Of a DNA stretch of 64,000 nt, positions 43,789 through 53,312 are shown piece by piece (within the stretch, counting starts at the first letter, position 1; each line of letters opens with the position of its first letter). The notes beneath the pieces were generated by a model, which did no database searches, had not been told where the DNA came from, and saw nothing but the letters and a program-made list of their open reading frames with translations. The position numbers and the translations under genes were made by a program. This DNA comes from Sphingobium sp. AP49 (GTDB lineage Bacteria; Pseudomonadota; Alphaproteobacteria; Sphingomonadales; Sphingomonadaceae): assembly GCF_000281715.2 (NCBI RefSeq), contig NZ_CP124576.1, forward strand, positions 3,045,501 through 3,109,500, written 5' to 3'.

Positions 43789-44691
43789 ATGCTGACCACC
43801 ACCGAACTTCGCAATGTCGCCAGGCGCTCGGGCGCGCGGGACATTGGTAATGTCGAGATCGACGTCCTGCTGACCCATATTCTTCAGCTGTTCCACGAGC
43901 GCGGCGTGCTCGACCACCTTGCGTTCAAGGGCGGGACGATGCTGCGCAAGATGGTGTTTGGCCCGCGCGGCCGGCTCTCTACGGACCTCGACTTCACCAA
44001 ATCCAGCGATATCGACGGGGACGATCTCCTTCTCGAAATCGCCGCGATCCTCCACGATGCGCCCTATCACGACATCACGTTCCTGTTGGAGCGCGACAAG
44101 GATTGGTATCGCATCGCCGACGGCCTGTCGGCCAATCCCCTCTGCTCCCACGAAGCCAACAAAACCGGCGTGCGCATTAAAATCCAAGTCAGCACACGCG
44201 AGATGCCGATCTTGCCGGTGGTGCCGATCGCGCAGCTCGAACAGGACTATTTCAAGCTGCTGCCCTTCGAGCCCGCTGCGATTCCCTGCCTCGCCTTTGA
44301 AGAGATCGTCGGCGAAAAGATCCGCGCCGCCAGCCAACGATCGAAGGTGCGCGATCTCCATGATCTGTCCGAGATAGCCAAGCGCGCGATCAATCGGGAC
44401 CTCATCCGGTCGCTGGCGGTGTTGAAGCTGTGGGGGGTGGATGATGCATTGTCCTTCGGCCGTTTCCGCGAGCGGATCGCAACCGCAGATTACGACGTCG
44501 ACGACCTGCGCATGCTTCTGCGGCGCGACGAAAATCCAGACCTGAAAGCCCTTGCCGGCCGTGTCATCGAGGGATTTCAGTTTCTGGACCAACTGACCGA
44601 AGCTGAGCGCGCCCTTGCTGCCGATACGCGAGGCCAGTTGCGCGACGAAGCTATGGCGCTGGTCAATCAGCTTCGCGCAGGCGCAGCGTGA
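43789..44691 (+). CDS. AbiEii-type nucleotidyltransferase toxin (second AbiE pair)
   Basis: A 300-residue AbiEii protein with the catalytic sequence LAFKGGTMLRKMVFG (Gly48, Gly49) and RLSTDLDFT (Asp66, Asp68). FEEIVGEKIRAASQRSKVRDLHDLSEIA is the later AbiEii motif. The start abuts the antitoxin TGA. Its own TGA overlaps the GTG of the 1591-residue gene (GTGA), so all are probably made from one transcript. It is of a different subtype from the toxin at 27666. Confidence 0.9.
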   Translation: MLTTTELRNVARRSGARDIGNVEIDVLLTHILQLFHERGVLDHLAFKGGTMLRKMVFGPRGRLSTDLDFTKSSDIDGDDLLLEIAAILHDAPYHDITFLLERDKDWYRIADGLSANPLCSHEANKTGVRIKIQVSTREMPILPVVPIAQLEQDYFKLLPFEPAAIPCLAFEEIVGEKIRAASQRSKVRDLHDLSEIAKRAINRDLIRSLAVLKLWGVDDALSFGRFRERIATADYDVDDLRMLLRRDENPDLKALAGRVIEGFQFLDQLTEAERALAADTRGQLRDEAMALVNQLRAGAA

Positions 44692-47600
44692 CGTCGCCAA
44701 GCGATGACACGGTGGATAACGATCCATCCGGCCGGGATGCCTCGCCCGAGGCGACCGGCGGGATCGGCACGAGCTATGAGCATGTTTGCATCGCGGCCTA
44801 TCTCGCCGCCCTCCTAACCCAATCGCATGCCCCTGCATGTCCGGGCATTGTGACCGGCATTGCCCTCCAGCAAAAAGCAAACGGCCGTCCGCTGGACGAC
44901 ATCGTAATTGGCTGGAAGGACGAGACAGGTCGCGAGGGAACGGTCGACCTGCAACTGAAGCGCCGTCTTCCGGTGTCGGCTGGGGAAACGTCCGATTTCT
45001 CCAGGATCGTTACCGACGCCTGGGCGACGATGAAGCGGACCGACTTCGTCGATCGTCGTGATCTCGCGGGTGGGCTGAGCGAGTTGGTATCGTCGGCCAA
45101 CCATTATGCGTGCCAAAAGCTGAGAGAGTTGGCGGCAGAAACTGACCCGCCCGGATTTGCTTCGGCGGTAGCAACACAGGTGGACAGCGCGGCTCGAAAA
45201 GCGAGCGCCACGGTACAGGAAATCCTGACGCGAACGCTCGGCGCCGCGCCAGACCGCGAGGACTCGCACTTCTTCTGGCGCAACTTCGTCATCGGGCGAA
45301 TGGAAACGACCGCCCACCTCGGAATCGACCGCCTTCGCGCTATCGATATGCTCGTTAAGGTTTCACCGCCTGATGGCGCTAATCCGACCCAATTATTCGC
45401 AGTGCTTGAAGCTCTGGCACGACAGCTGAACGTTCATGCGGCTCAAGTCGATCGCGGAAGGCTCATCAGCCTTTTGGAGGAACGCTTCGGGACGCGGCTT
45501 TCCTCACTGCCTGGCGACGTTCCCGATGCGTTGGAAATTGGTCGCCGTGGTGCGATGCTGGAACTTGATGGGTTTCGCGACCAGTCCTTGGCCCAGTTGA
45601 TCGATCCGCTCTTCACAACACGCGAGGGCGAAGGGCGACAGATGACCGAGCGAACCGTTCGGCTCGACGCGGTAGAAGCCGATCTGCGTGCATCGCGGTC
45701 GCTGGTCATAGTGGGAGAGCCCGGCGCCGGAAAGTCGAGCGCACTCGCTCAAATTGCCGTGACGCTCCTGGGCCAGCCGGGGATTGTCCCGATCGTTCGA
45801 AGCCTGCCGGCCCTCGCCCTGAGTAAGACGTCGATCATTTCGCAGCTGTGCGGCAAAGGCAGCTTCGCCGACCTTTCCGAAGCCAGCTTCGCGGCCCTGG
45901 CACGAAGCGCTCAGACCGTCCTGCTATTTGATGGGTGGAATGAGCTTAACCCCGAACAGCGCATGTGGGCGTGGTCCGAACTTGAAGCACTTCGGCGCGA
46001 CTATCCAGCCTTGTTGCTGGTCATCGCCACGCGCGCAGGGACGGCAAGTCCGTTCTCGCAGGCAACCTCCCTCGAAATTCAGCCGTTCGGCCGCGATCGG
46101 CAACTTGAAACAGCTGCGCGCCTGATCGGCGCTGCGGGCCACGATCTCGTCATTCGCGCGCGCGCTGTTCCCGCTCTTCGTCCGCTGCTACGCACCCCAA
46201 TCTTCCTCTCGGCGATTCTCCAACAGGGCGCTGCCGGGCAGTTGCCCACTGATCGTGAAACCGCCATCGCCGGTCTCGTCGCTGGTGCAGGCGGAACGCC
46301 CGCTAGACGCGAACAATTGCGCCTCGCGCTCGATGGTCAGCAAAATATATTCCTGCAGGCGATCGCTGATCATCTGATGATGGCGGGGACCACTTTTTCC
46401 CCGGAAGCCGGGCTTCTGCCGATTATCGGTGTGGTCGCGGGCGACTTAAAGGCGCGCCAGCTTCTTGCGCAGCCGATCTCCGCACAGGGCGTGCTCGATC
46501 TCCTTGTCAGCCATCATTTACTGGTCGGCACCGGCGCTCCCGGTGAGCGAACGATCAGCTTCCAACATCAGCTCATCCAGGAATGGTTCGCCTCTCTCAG
46601 CGTTGAAGCTGCCATCGTTGGTCAAACGAACGGCGTGGTCGATGCGGCTCTCCACAGCCTGATCGATGCACCATTCTGGTCCGTAACAATCCTCTTCGCC
46701 GTTGATCGTTTGAGCCGCTTGGCGGCAGCGGAAGCGCCATTGCGAACCCTGATCCTCACGACGCTCGGGATCGAACCATTCCTGGCCGCCGATTTTTTCG
46801 TTTTGGCGCGCAACCGCATTGGCGCGACGCTGGATGACAAGATCATCGGCTTTGCCAATCGGTGGCTTGAACTCGATTCAACGCGGGCGACAAAATTCAT
46901 GCTCGCGACCGGAATGACGCAGTTCGCCGATCACCTTTGGGAGACCCTGAAAGCGAGCAGAGCGCTCGCCTTCGATCTGCGTCGATCCGGCCGCAGTTTC
47001 CCGATCGGCGCACTGGCACAAAACTGGGACCGGGAGTTCCCCAGACTTGATAGCGAGACACGCCGCCTTCTGCTGATCGACCTTGTTGAGCAAGGCGACG
47101 CTCCCAGCCTAGCGCTCAGCGTAGAAGCTGCAGCAAAGGACCAGAGTGCCGACGTGGTGTCGGGCGTGATCGACTATCTCGATTTTCGGGACGAACGCGC
47201 ATCGCTGGACCATCTGCTCGACAGTCTGCCAAAAGCGATTTGGGCCGAACTCGCCCGTAGCCGCTTGCCGGACAATCTCGCCGATCGGCATCGCACACGC
47301 TGGCTGCGCCAACGTCGCAAGCGATTCAAGCGAGCCGAGGGCTTTGAATGGGTTAACCTGGCGCTGGAATTCGACTGCGCAAAACCGGCGGCGATCATTG
47401 ATGCGGCATTAGATCTGAAGTCGGACAACCATTGGTCCAGCTACGAACTGGAACAGCGTCTATTCGAGCGCTTTCCAACCTTTTTCCAGGCAGCGCTGGT
47501 GTCACGGCTACTGAGTGACGGCCACCTACCGTACCGAGCATCGCAATATCTCATCGATGTTGAACCGGCCGAACAGGCGACGCTGCTCGCTATTGCTCAG

Positions 47601-49463
47601 TCGAAGGACACGCATTTCCACCGCCGGCAGCTTGCGGCGCAGCTGCTTGGACCGGACGCTGTCACCGGGCTGACCGATCATATGATCGCCTGCGCAGGAA
47701 ACCGCGACGCGCTGCGCGCACCCGAGACGCAGGAGGTACGCGACGCATTGCGCAGCGTCCGCCTCAATCTGTTGGTGCCGGATGTCCTTGGGCGGGCCGT
47801 CGCCGATGCTGACCAGGCGGCGGTCCTCATCTCGCTCCTGGCGGACTGGCGTGGCGCAGATGAAGAGCGCCGTTTCACTGTCTCGCCTGAGGAGAGTGCA
47901 TCGTTGATTGAGCGCGCCCAGAACTGGGCGGCATTGCTCCTCGCGCATCCTGATCTGCGGCGCTACGATCTGGCCGAGCTGGGTCGCCTGATCGGCCGGC
48001 TTGCCGATGTATCGCTGCTGCCCACCTTGATGAAAATCTGGGACCGGGATCGCACCCAACAGGCGGAAGAACGCGCTACGCGCGCGGTCAACCCGCATGG
48101 GCCGCGCGCAAGCGAGGCCTTTATGGGCTATGACAACCAGTATCGCGCTGCGGTGCTGGCGATCAGTGGCGACGCCGCGATCAGTACCATGATTGAGCGA
48201 CTTGATGATCCTGTTTGGGAACCTGATTCTGCAATCGTGCTCGGGCAGTTGCTGGAGGTCGATCCGGTCGAGCGCGGTCCGATGGGGCCGAAAATGGACG
48301 ATCTGGCCACACGTCATGCGCGGCTGCTCGAACGCAGCGCCAGCTCACCGCACCCTGTCGCCGCACGACTGATCGACAGGATCGATGCGCTTGTTGCTCT
48401 GGGCGACGTGGATTCGATCGCACGTGCGTTTCAGCTCGCCGGTCCGGTCACGCTTATGAATTACGGCAACCGCCGCCCAAGCCTGTTGAACCTGATCGAG
48501 GTGGGCAAGGATAACGGACTGCTGCGGGATTTCTGCAAGGCATTTACAGACCGGGGAGAGTTTCTTCCGGCCCATATCGTTCGCCATGGTATCAGGCTCG
48601 GCGTCGCCGCCCTGGCGGCGATGAGTTGGGTTCATGACAACGATTATTGGCGCGTCGAAGACTGGTTGCGCCTTATCGCCTATGCCGATGATGCCGAAGC
48701 AGCGCTGCCCCCGTTCGATGAGCTGCCGGTCGAGCTGGTGCGCCAATATCGGCTGCGCGATCTGGTTTACAAAATGGGCTACTCGATATCGCCGAAAGCG
48801 GTCGCGGCGCTCGTGGAGCTGCTGCGACGGTCACCCGACCTGTTCGCCGAGGGTTGGCCAGAGGCTATTGCCAGAATCGGCAGCCCGGACGCCGGCCACG
48901 CCCTTCTTGATGCCTTAGGGACAGTATCCGGCGACACCAAGGAATGGCGCGACACCCATGCGCTCCGACAAGCGCTCGCCACGGTCGCGGCGCGACCGGG
49001 AGAGGTGCGGACCCGAGCGATGACGATGCTTCGAGAGACCCGCCATCCAGCCAAAAGGGCGGCTCTAGCCGACGCGCTGGCGCAGACGATGGACGAGCAG
49101 GATGCCATGGAGCTTCTGACCTATGTCGCCGAGACCGGCGACGCCGTGATCGCGCGGGTGCTGGTCGATAGGCTTGAGCACGCAGCAGTATCGCGCCTCC
49201 CGATCGAAGGCATGTCCAATGCATTCGAACTGGAGGGCGCGCCTTTGCCGCGGTTGCGGCAATTGGCCTTCCGCCAACTGCTCACGAACCCAAAGCATAC
49301 GGCGCTGCGATCCTGCCTGCAGGCGATCGACCATCTGCGCGATGAATATGGCAAACCCATCAGCGAACCATATCATCCCGACATCGAAAGCGGTCATGCC
49401 TGGCCCACCGCGGCCGAGCCGCTTTGGCTTGCTCTCGGGCCTCACGTTGAGCCGAGGCCCTGA
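44688..49463 (+). CDS. 1591-residue nuclease-NACHT/STAND-type ATPase with helical-repeat C-terminus
   Basis: A very large defence-type protein. The N-terminal domain has YEHVCIAAYLAALL, PLDDIVIGW (Asp70, Asp71) and GTVDLQLKRR with Gln89-x-Lys91. This fits a PD-(D/E)xK nuclease of the Cap4/DUF4297 kind, followed by FSRIVTDAWATM. The P-loop GEPGAGKSS is at 343-351 and the Walker B LLFDGWNEL has Asp415, as in NACHT proteins. A helical region (ISFQHQLIQEWFASL at about 625) leads into nearly 900 residues of alpha-helical repeats. The layout resembles Avs/bNACHT sensors: nuclease effector, oligomerising ATPase, sensing repeats. It starts with GTG overlapping the toxin stop and ends 2 bp before the next gene. 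Confidence 0.82.
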   Translation: MTSPSDDTVDNDPSGRDASPEATGGIGTSYEHVCIAAYLAALLTQSHAPACPGIVTGIALQQKANGRPLDDIVIGWKDETGREGTVDLQLKRRLPVSAGETSDFSRIVTDAWATMKRTDFVDRRDLAGGLSELVSSANHYACQKLRELAAETDPPGFASAVATQVDSAARKASATVQEILTRTLGAAPDREDSHFFWRNFVIGRMETTAHLGIDRLRAIDMLVKVSPPDGANPTQLFAVLEALARQLNVHAAQVDRGRLISLLEERFGTRLSSLPGDVPDALEIGRRGAMLELDGFRDQSLAQLIDPLFTTREGEGRQMTERTVRLDAVEADLRASRSLVIVGEPGAGKSSALAQIAVTLLGQPGIVPIVRSLPALALSKTSIISQLCGKGSFADLSEASFAALARSAQTVLLFDGWNELNPEQRMWAWSELEALRRDYPALLLVIATRAGTASPFSQATSLEIQPFGRDRQLETAARLIGAAGHDLVIRARAVPALRPLLRTPIFLSAILQQGAAGQLPTDRETAIAGLVAGAGGTPARREQLRLALDGQQNIFLQAIADHLMMAGTTFSPEAGLLPIIGVVAGDLKARQLLAQPISAQGVLDLLVSHHLLVGTGAPGERTISFQHQLIQEWFASLSVEAAIVGQTNGVVDAALHSLIDAPFWSVTILFAVDRLSRLAAAEAPLRTLILTTLGIEPFLAADFFVLARNRIGATLDDKIIGFANRWLELDSTRATKFMLATGMTQFADHLWETLKASRALAFDLRRSGRSFPIGALAQNWDREFPRLDSETRRLLLIDLVEQGDAPSLALSVEAAAKDQSADVVSGVIDYLDFRDERASLDHLLDSLPKAIWAELARSRLPDNLADRHRTRWLRQRRKRFKRAEGFEWVNLALEFDCAKPAAIIDAALDLKSDNHWSSYELEQRLFERFPTFFQAALVSRLLSDGHLPYRASQYLIDVEPAEQATLLAIAQSKDTHFHRRQLAAQLLGPDAVTGLTDHMIACAGNRDALRAPETQEVRDALRSVRLNLLVPDVLGRAVADADQAAVLISLLADWRGADEERRFTVSPEESASLIERAQNWAALLLAHPDLRRYDLAELGRLIGRLADVSLLPTLMKIWDRDRTQQAEERATRAVNPHGPRASEAFMGYDNQYRAAVLAISGDAAISTMIERLDDPVWEPDSAIVLGQLLEVDPVERGPMGPKMDDLATRHARLLERSASSPHPVAARLIDRIDALVALGDVDSIARAFQLAGPVTLMNYGNRRPSLLNLIEVGKDNGLLRDFCKAFTDRGEFLPAHIVRHGIRLGVAALAAMSWVHDNDYWRVEDWLRLIAYADDAEAALPPFDELPVELVRQYRLRDLVYKMGYSISPKAVAALVELLRRSPDLFAEGWPEAIARIGSPDAGHALLDALGTVSGDTKEWRDTHALRQALATVAARPGEVRTRAMTMLRETRHPAKRAALADALAQTMDEQDAMELLTYVAETGDAVIARVLVDRLEHAAVSRLPIEGMSNAFELEGAPLPRLRQLAFRQLLTNPKHTALRSCLQAIDHLRDEYGKPISEPYHPDIESGHAWPTAAEPLWLALGPHVEPRP

Positions 49464-49465
49464 GC

Positions 49466-52400
49466 ATGGACCCGCGCACCATTAAGGCGCTGGCCGAGAT
49501 GACCGACGAAGGCCGCTTCGAGCAAATGGCGCTGGCCATCCTCCATCATGCGGAGCCGATCTGCGCAGGCCTGCTGCAGCAAGGCGTCAACGCGAGCGGT
49601 AAAACCCGCGCATCGCCGGTCGACAATATTGGGTTCGTGCGGGGAGCGACGCGGCCACATCTGATCGCGTCTCACCACACCACTGCCGTCGAGAGAGACC
49701 TCCGTACAAAGTGGATGACCGAGCCGTCAGATGCCGGGAGTGCCAGGATCGGCGATATCGCGAAGACGGCCAAGATCGTCGCGGAGGAGCGGGAGCGAAC
49801 GCCTGATCTCATCGCCACCCTGTTCCTGACGACAAATCGCGAACCGGACGAAACGCTTGTGCGCGATGCTGTCGCGTTGGGCGCCAAGTTCGGGATTACC
49901 ATCGATATCTGGTCGCGGGTCCGGTTGGCGCGGGTTCTCGATCTTGATCCGATCGGCCAGTCGATCCGCCGCACCTTTCTCGGGATCGAGCAGGAACTGT
50001 TGTCGCCCGATCTGTTCGCCGACCTGTCCAGATTGAGCCTCGGCGTGCTGGCACCGTCGGGGCTATCGAGCAGTTGGATCGCGCGCGACGTTGATCGGCA
50101 ATTTCTCCAGTCCCGCCGGCCGGTGAGCTTTGTGATCGGCGAGTCCGGCTCGGGAAAGACGGTCGCATGTCTCCGGGCAATGACGCACTGGATCGCCGGG
50201 GGCGGGTTCGCGCTCATTCTTCCGGAAGATATTATTGACGCAGCTACTTCGCTCAGCGGTGCCGTTCTGACCGGATTGCGGCGTCTCCATCCCGCGTTGG
50301 CCGACACGCCTGGCGCCCTGTCGCTAGCCTCTACAACCCAACCCCTCCTGCTGGTGATCGAGGATATCAACCATTCCGCCAATCCCGGTCGGGCAATCGA
50401 GAAGGTGGCGCGATGGGCCGGCGAGCCGGTGGCGGACGAGCAACGTGGCGCACCGGCGTGGCGGATATTGTGTCCGGTCTGGCCGCGCGTTTTGAATGGT
50501 CTTTCCGAACAAGGCCGTCGCTTGGCCGAACCGCTACTTGTGCAAGCCAAGCCCTTTACCGAGCATGATGGCATCGCAGCGCTGGAGGCCAAGGCACAGA
50601 CGATCGGATATCCGATCAGCAAAATGGCCGCCTACGCGCTCTCAACAGCGCTGGGCAACGATCCACTTCTCATAGGCCTGCACGAACTTGGTGCGACATC
50701 GACGGCCGATACCGTGATCGCTGATTTCGTGGAGCGCTCGCTCCATCGTTGTGAGAACCGTACCGGGACACCCGCCAGCGAACTGCGTATCGCCTTGGTG
50801 GAAATGGCAAAACAGATGCTGCAACGGCGCCAGCTTGCCCCGACCTGGAGCGACGTTTCGGGTTGGCCCTCCCTCCATGCCCAGGTCGATGCTCTGCGGC
50901 AGCTTTTTGCGCATGGCGAGGTCATTCGCCTGGAGGGCAGCGCAGCCAGGCAAAAGGTCGGTTTTCGCCACGATCGTGTGCGCGATCATCTGCTGGTCGT
51001 GGCGGCGGCAGCGCTTCATGATGTCGCGGCGCTTGATGAAGATGTCGTAACCGATCCTTATCTGGCAGCAGTCTTTGGGTCGCTGCTGCTCGATCGCCTC
51101 GACGATCGCCCGCTTGTCGATCGTGTTTGCGCAGGCAACCCATTGGCGATTTTCCACGCACTGAAGCGTACGCATCATGGGACCGAACCCAGGTCAGTGC
51201 TGATGGAAATCGCCGCAAAGTGGCTGGCGGCAGCGGAGAACCGCAGCAAGTACAAAAGCGCGTTGCGGGCCGAAATGGCAGTGGTCCTGATGGACGCGGA
51301 GGGACCAGATATCATCCCGCTCGCCAGATCGTTCCCGGAGAGCACCCCACATAGCCGGATGGCGCGCCTACGAAATGGCGAGATCGAGGCGGGTATCGAG
51401 GATTGCCTCGAACGCCAGTTTTACAATCGTGCGCAATGGCGTGAGAGACAGATCGAACACGCCAGGCTCACCCATGCCGCCACTCTGTCTGACGCGCTTT
51501 CCGCAAGGTTGCGACAGCCCACGATAGATGGCGATGTTCGCGCAGCGCTCCTCAATCTCGCAGGGAGCATAGCCGATCCGAGCCTCTTGCCGGCGATTGG
51601 CGCGAGCTGGGACACTGATGAAGGCCGTGTCGACCGGCTTGACGACTATCTTTGGGCCTTCGCCTATTGCTGCACAGCGGACAACGCCGAGCAGGTGCTC
51701 AGTCCAATTTGTGCAGCCTGGGGAGGATTGCCACAGGAACGAAACGGAGGAATGCCTTCGCCGCGCGACGATCTGGCCGACAGCGGCATCCGCTGGTCGT
51801 TCGAGCGTCGTCCCCCTGGCCCGGCCATTGATTATCTAGTCCAACGCGGCGAACAGGACGATCTTGCCTGGCAGATTTACTATCTGCTGCATGGTGTCGA
51901 TCACCCGGCCGCCGTCCGGTTTGCGGTCCGCGCGATGGCACAGGCTCGGGCGAAGTCAGAGCAATGGTACTATGTCAACTTCCGCAACGGAGCGGATCAC
52001 TGGCAGCGCTACGCTGATGAATACGGCATCCACATGTCGGCTGATAACCGCGCATGGCTCCGCGCACTCTGGCAGGATGGCGCTCGCGATGCGCATGAGC
52101 GCATCGCCGCCTTCGATCTATGGGTCTCTAGCTGGGGTGATGACGATCTCGGCCATTTGCGCACCCATCAGAGCGATGCGCTGCTGAGCGATCGGATTCT
52201 GAGGCGACGGCTTGAGCGCGGTGATGTCGACGCCGTCCCACTTCTGCTGCCAAAGTTGCAGGGGGAACAGACGCGCTACTGGTGGCAGTTCACCCGGACG
52301 GTCTGGTCAGATGATCTCACCGGCGCGTTGCGGGATGCATTCGCGCAGCGCGCAGCCGAGGTCGCGCAATCCGAAAACCTCCGCTACGAAATCGATCACG

Positions 52401-53092
52401 CGCTGTTTGAAGCGCTCATCCGACTTCCGACGGCAACAGCCGAGGCATTGTTGCAAGAGTATTGGGAGTCGGTTTCGACATCGCCAGAACTTGTTCAGGC
52501 CGCACTCTATCTGGCGACCCCACCCTTGCTTGAACTGGCAGCGACCGCCATCGCCGCGTCGCCCGACCCCACCGGACTGTTCAAATTCCTGACATCGCAC
52601 TTCGGGGTGAAACAGCGAGGGCATCCTGGCCTCACCCGGCCAGAACAGATTGCCGGCCTGGCACCCTATTTCGATCTGATAGAGGAAAAGGACCTCGACT
52701 GGCTGGCCGAGGGCTGCAACGCGGTTGGATGGTTCGATCTGCGGCGACGTTTGTTCGATCCGAAAATCCCCAACTCTTCCGAATGCTGGACCGAGGCGCG
52801 CCTCCCCGGTCTGTTTGACCGGTTGGCGGAAGAGAAGCGTTTCGTCTCGCTCGACATCGAGCGCGTCTTGGAGACCGGCTTGTCATGGCCGGCGGTGGCT
52901 GCTGCGCTGAAAGATTGGATCAAGGAGCGGCCCCACGAGGACGCGCTTCGCCTTGCCGCTGAAATCTTAGAGGACAACGCCCGGCGCGTTGATCTCGATA
53001 TTCTTTGGGCTTGGCCCGGTAAGATGACGGACAAGGGGCAAGCGCTGATTGCAAACACCGAATTTATCGTGCGACATCGGACGGTGGATTGA
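49466..53092 (+). CDS. 1208-residue second P-loop NTPase, partner of the NACHT protein
   Basis: A large protein starting 2 bp after the stop of the previous gene. The N-terminal 200 residues (RFEQMALAILHH, GVNASGKTRASPVDNIGFV with Asp53, HLIASHHTTAVERDLRTKW, GDIAKTAKIVAEERERTPD, LFLTTNREPD) resemble restriction-endonuclease-like modules, but I cannot place a full catalytic set. The Walker A motif GESGSGKT is at 225-232 and a Walker B LLLVIEDIN ends at Asp300. The remaining 850 residues are helical repeats without recognisable signatures. It shares the overall layout of its partner but has little obvious sequence identity to it. It closes the four-gene operon. Confidence 0.78.
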   Translation: MDPRTIKALAEMTDEGRFEQMALAILHHAEPICAGLLQQGVNASGKTRASPVDNIGFVRGATRPHLIASHHTTAVERDLRTKWMTEPSDAGSARIGDIAKTAKIVAEERERTPDLIATLFLTTNREPDETLVRDAVALGAKFGITIDIWSRVRLARVLDLDPIGQSIRRTFLGIEQELLSPDLFADLSRLSLGVLAPSGLSSSWIARDVDRQFLQSRRPVSFVIGESGSGKTVACLRAMTHWIAGGGFALILPEDIIDAATSLSGAVLTGLRRLHPALADTPGALSLASTTQPLLLVIEDINHSANPGRAIEKVARWAGEPVADEQRGAPAWRILCPVWPRVLNGLSEQGRRLAEPLLVQAKPFTEHDGIAALEAKAQTIGYPISKMAAYALSTALGNDPLLIGLHELGATSTADTVIADFVERSLHRCENRTGTPASELRIALVEMAKQMLQRRQLAPTWSDVSGWPSLHAQVDALRQLFAHGEVIRLEGSAARQKVGFRHDRVRDHLLVVAAAALHDVAALDEDVVTDPYLAAVFGSLLLDRLDDRPLVDRVCAGNPLAIFHALKRTHHGTEPRSVLMEIAAKWLAAAENRSKYKSALRAEMAVVLMDAEGPDIIPLARSFPESTPHSRMARLRNGEIEAGIEDCLERQFYNRAQWRERQIEHARLTHAATLSDALSARLRQPTIDGDVRAALLNLAGSIADPSLLPAIGASWDTDEGRVDRLDDYLWAFAYCCTADNAEQVLSPICAAWGGLPQERNGGMPSPRDDLADSGIRWSFERRPPGPAIDYLVQRGEQDDLAWQIYYLLHGVDHPAAVRFAVRAMAQARAKSEQWYYVNFRNGADHWQRYADEYGIHMSADNRAWLRALWQDGARDAHERIAAFDLWVSSWGDDDLGHLRTHQSDALLSDRILRRRLERGDVDAVPLLLPKLQGEQTRYWWQFTRTVWSDDLTGALRDAFAQRAAEVAQSENLRYEIDHALFEALIRLPTATAEALLQEYWESVSTSPELVQAALYLATPPLLELAATAIAASPDPTGLFKFLTSHFGVKQRGHPGLTRPEQIAGLAPYFDLIEEKDLDWLAEGCNAVGWFDLRRRLFDPKIPNSSECWTEARLPGLFDRLAEEKRFVSLDIERVLETGLSWPAVAAALKDWIKERPHEDALRLAAEILEDNARRVDLDILWAWPGKMTDKGQALIANTEFIVRHRTVD

Positions 53093-53224
53093 TCGTGCCA
53101 GGACGCCTGACAGTCTTCCGGCGCGACTGCGGGAAACTGCCTGCGCGTTGCCAGGCCTTATCGAGCGCCTGCCAATGAAGGGTGCGGTATCATCGTCGAC
53201 TCCGCGATTTGGTCAGAAAATCAG

Positions 53225-53244
53225 TGATTACCCGGTGATTACTT
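53225..53244. repeat. Exact 20-bp direct repeat, right copy
   Basis: Identical to 41409-41428 in the same orientation, 133 bp after the stop of the last NTPase gene and about 70 bp before the right junction motif. The interval 53245-53312 is AT-rich with several in-frame stops. Confidence 0.85.
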
Positions 53245-53312
53245 CTGCCCGCGGGCCTTCATAGAGTTGAGTAAAATGTCTTAATTTATCAATATTTTAA
53301 AGGAGTTTGGTG

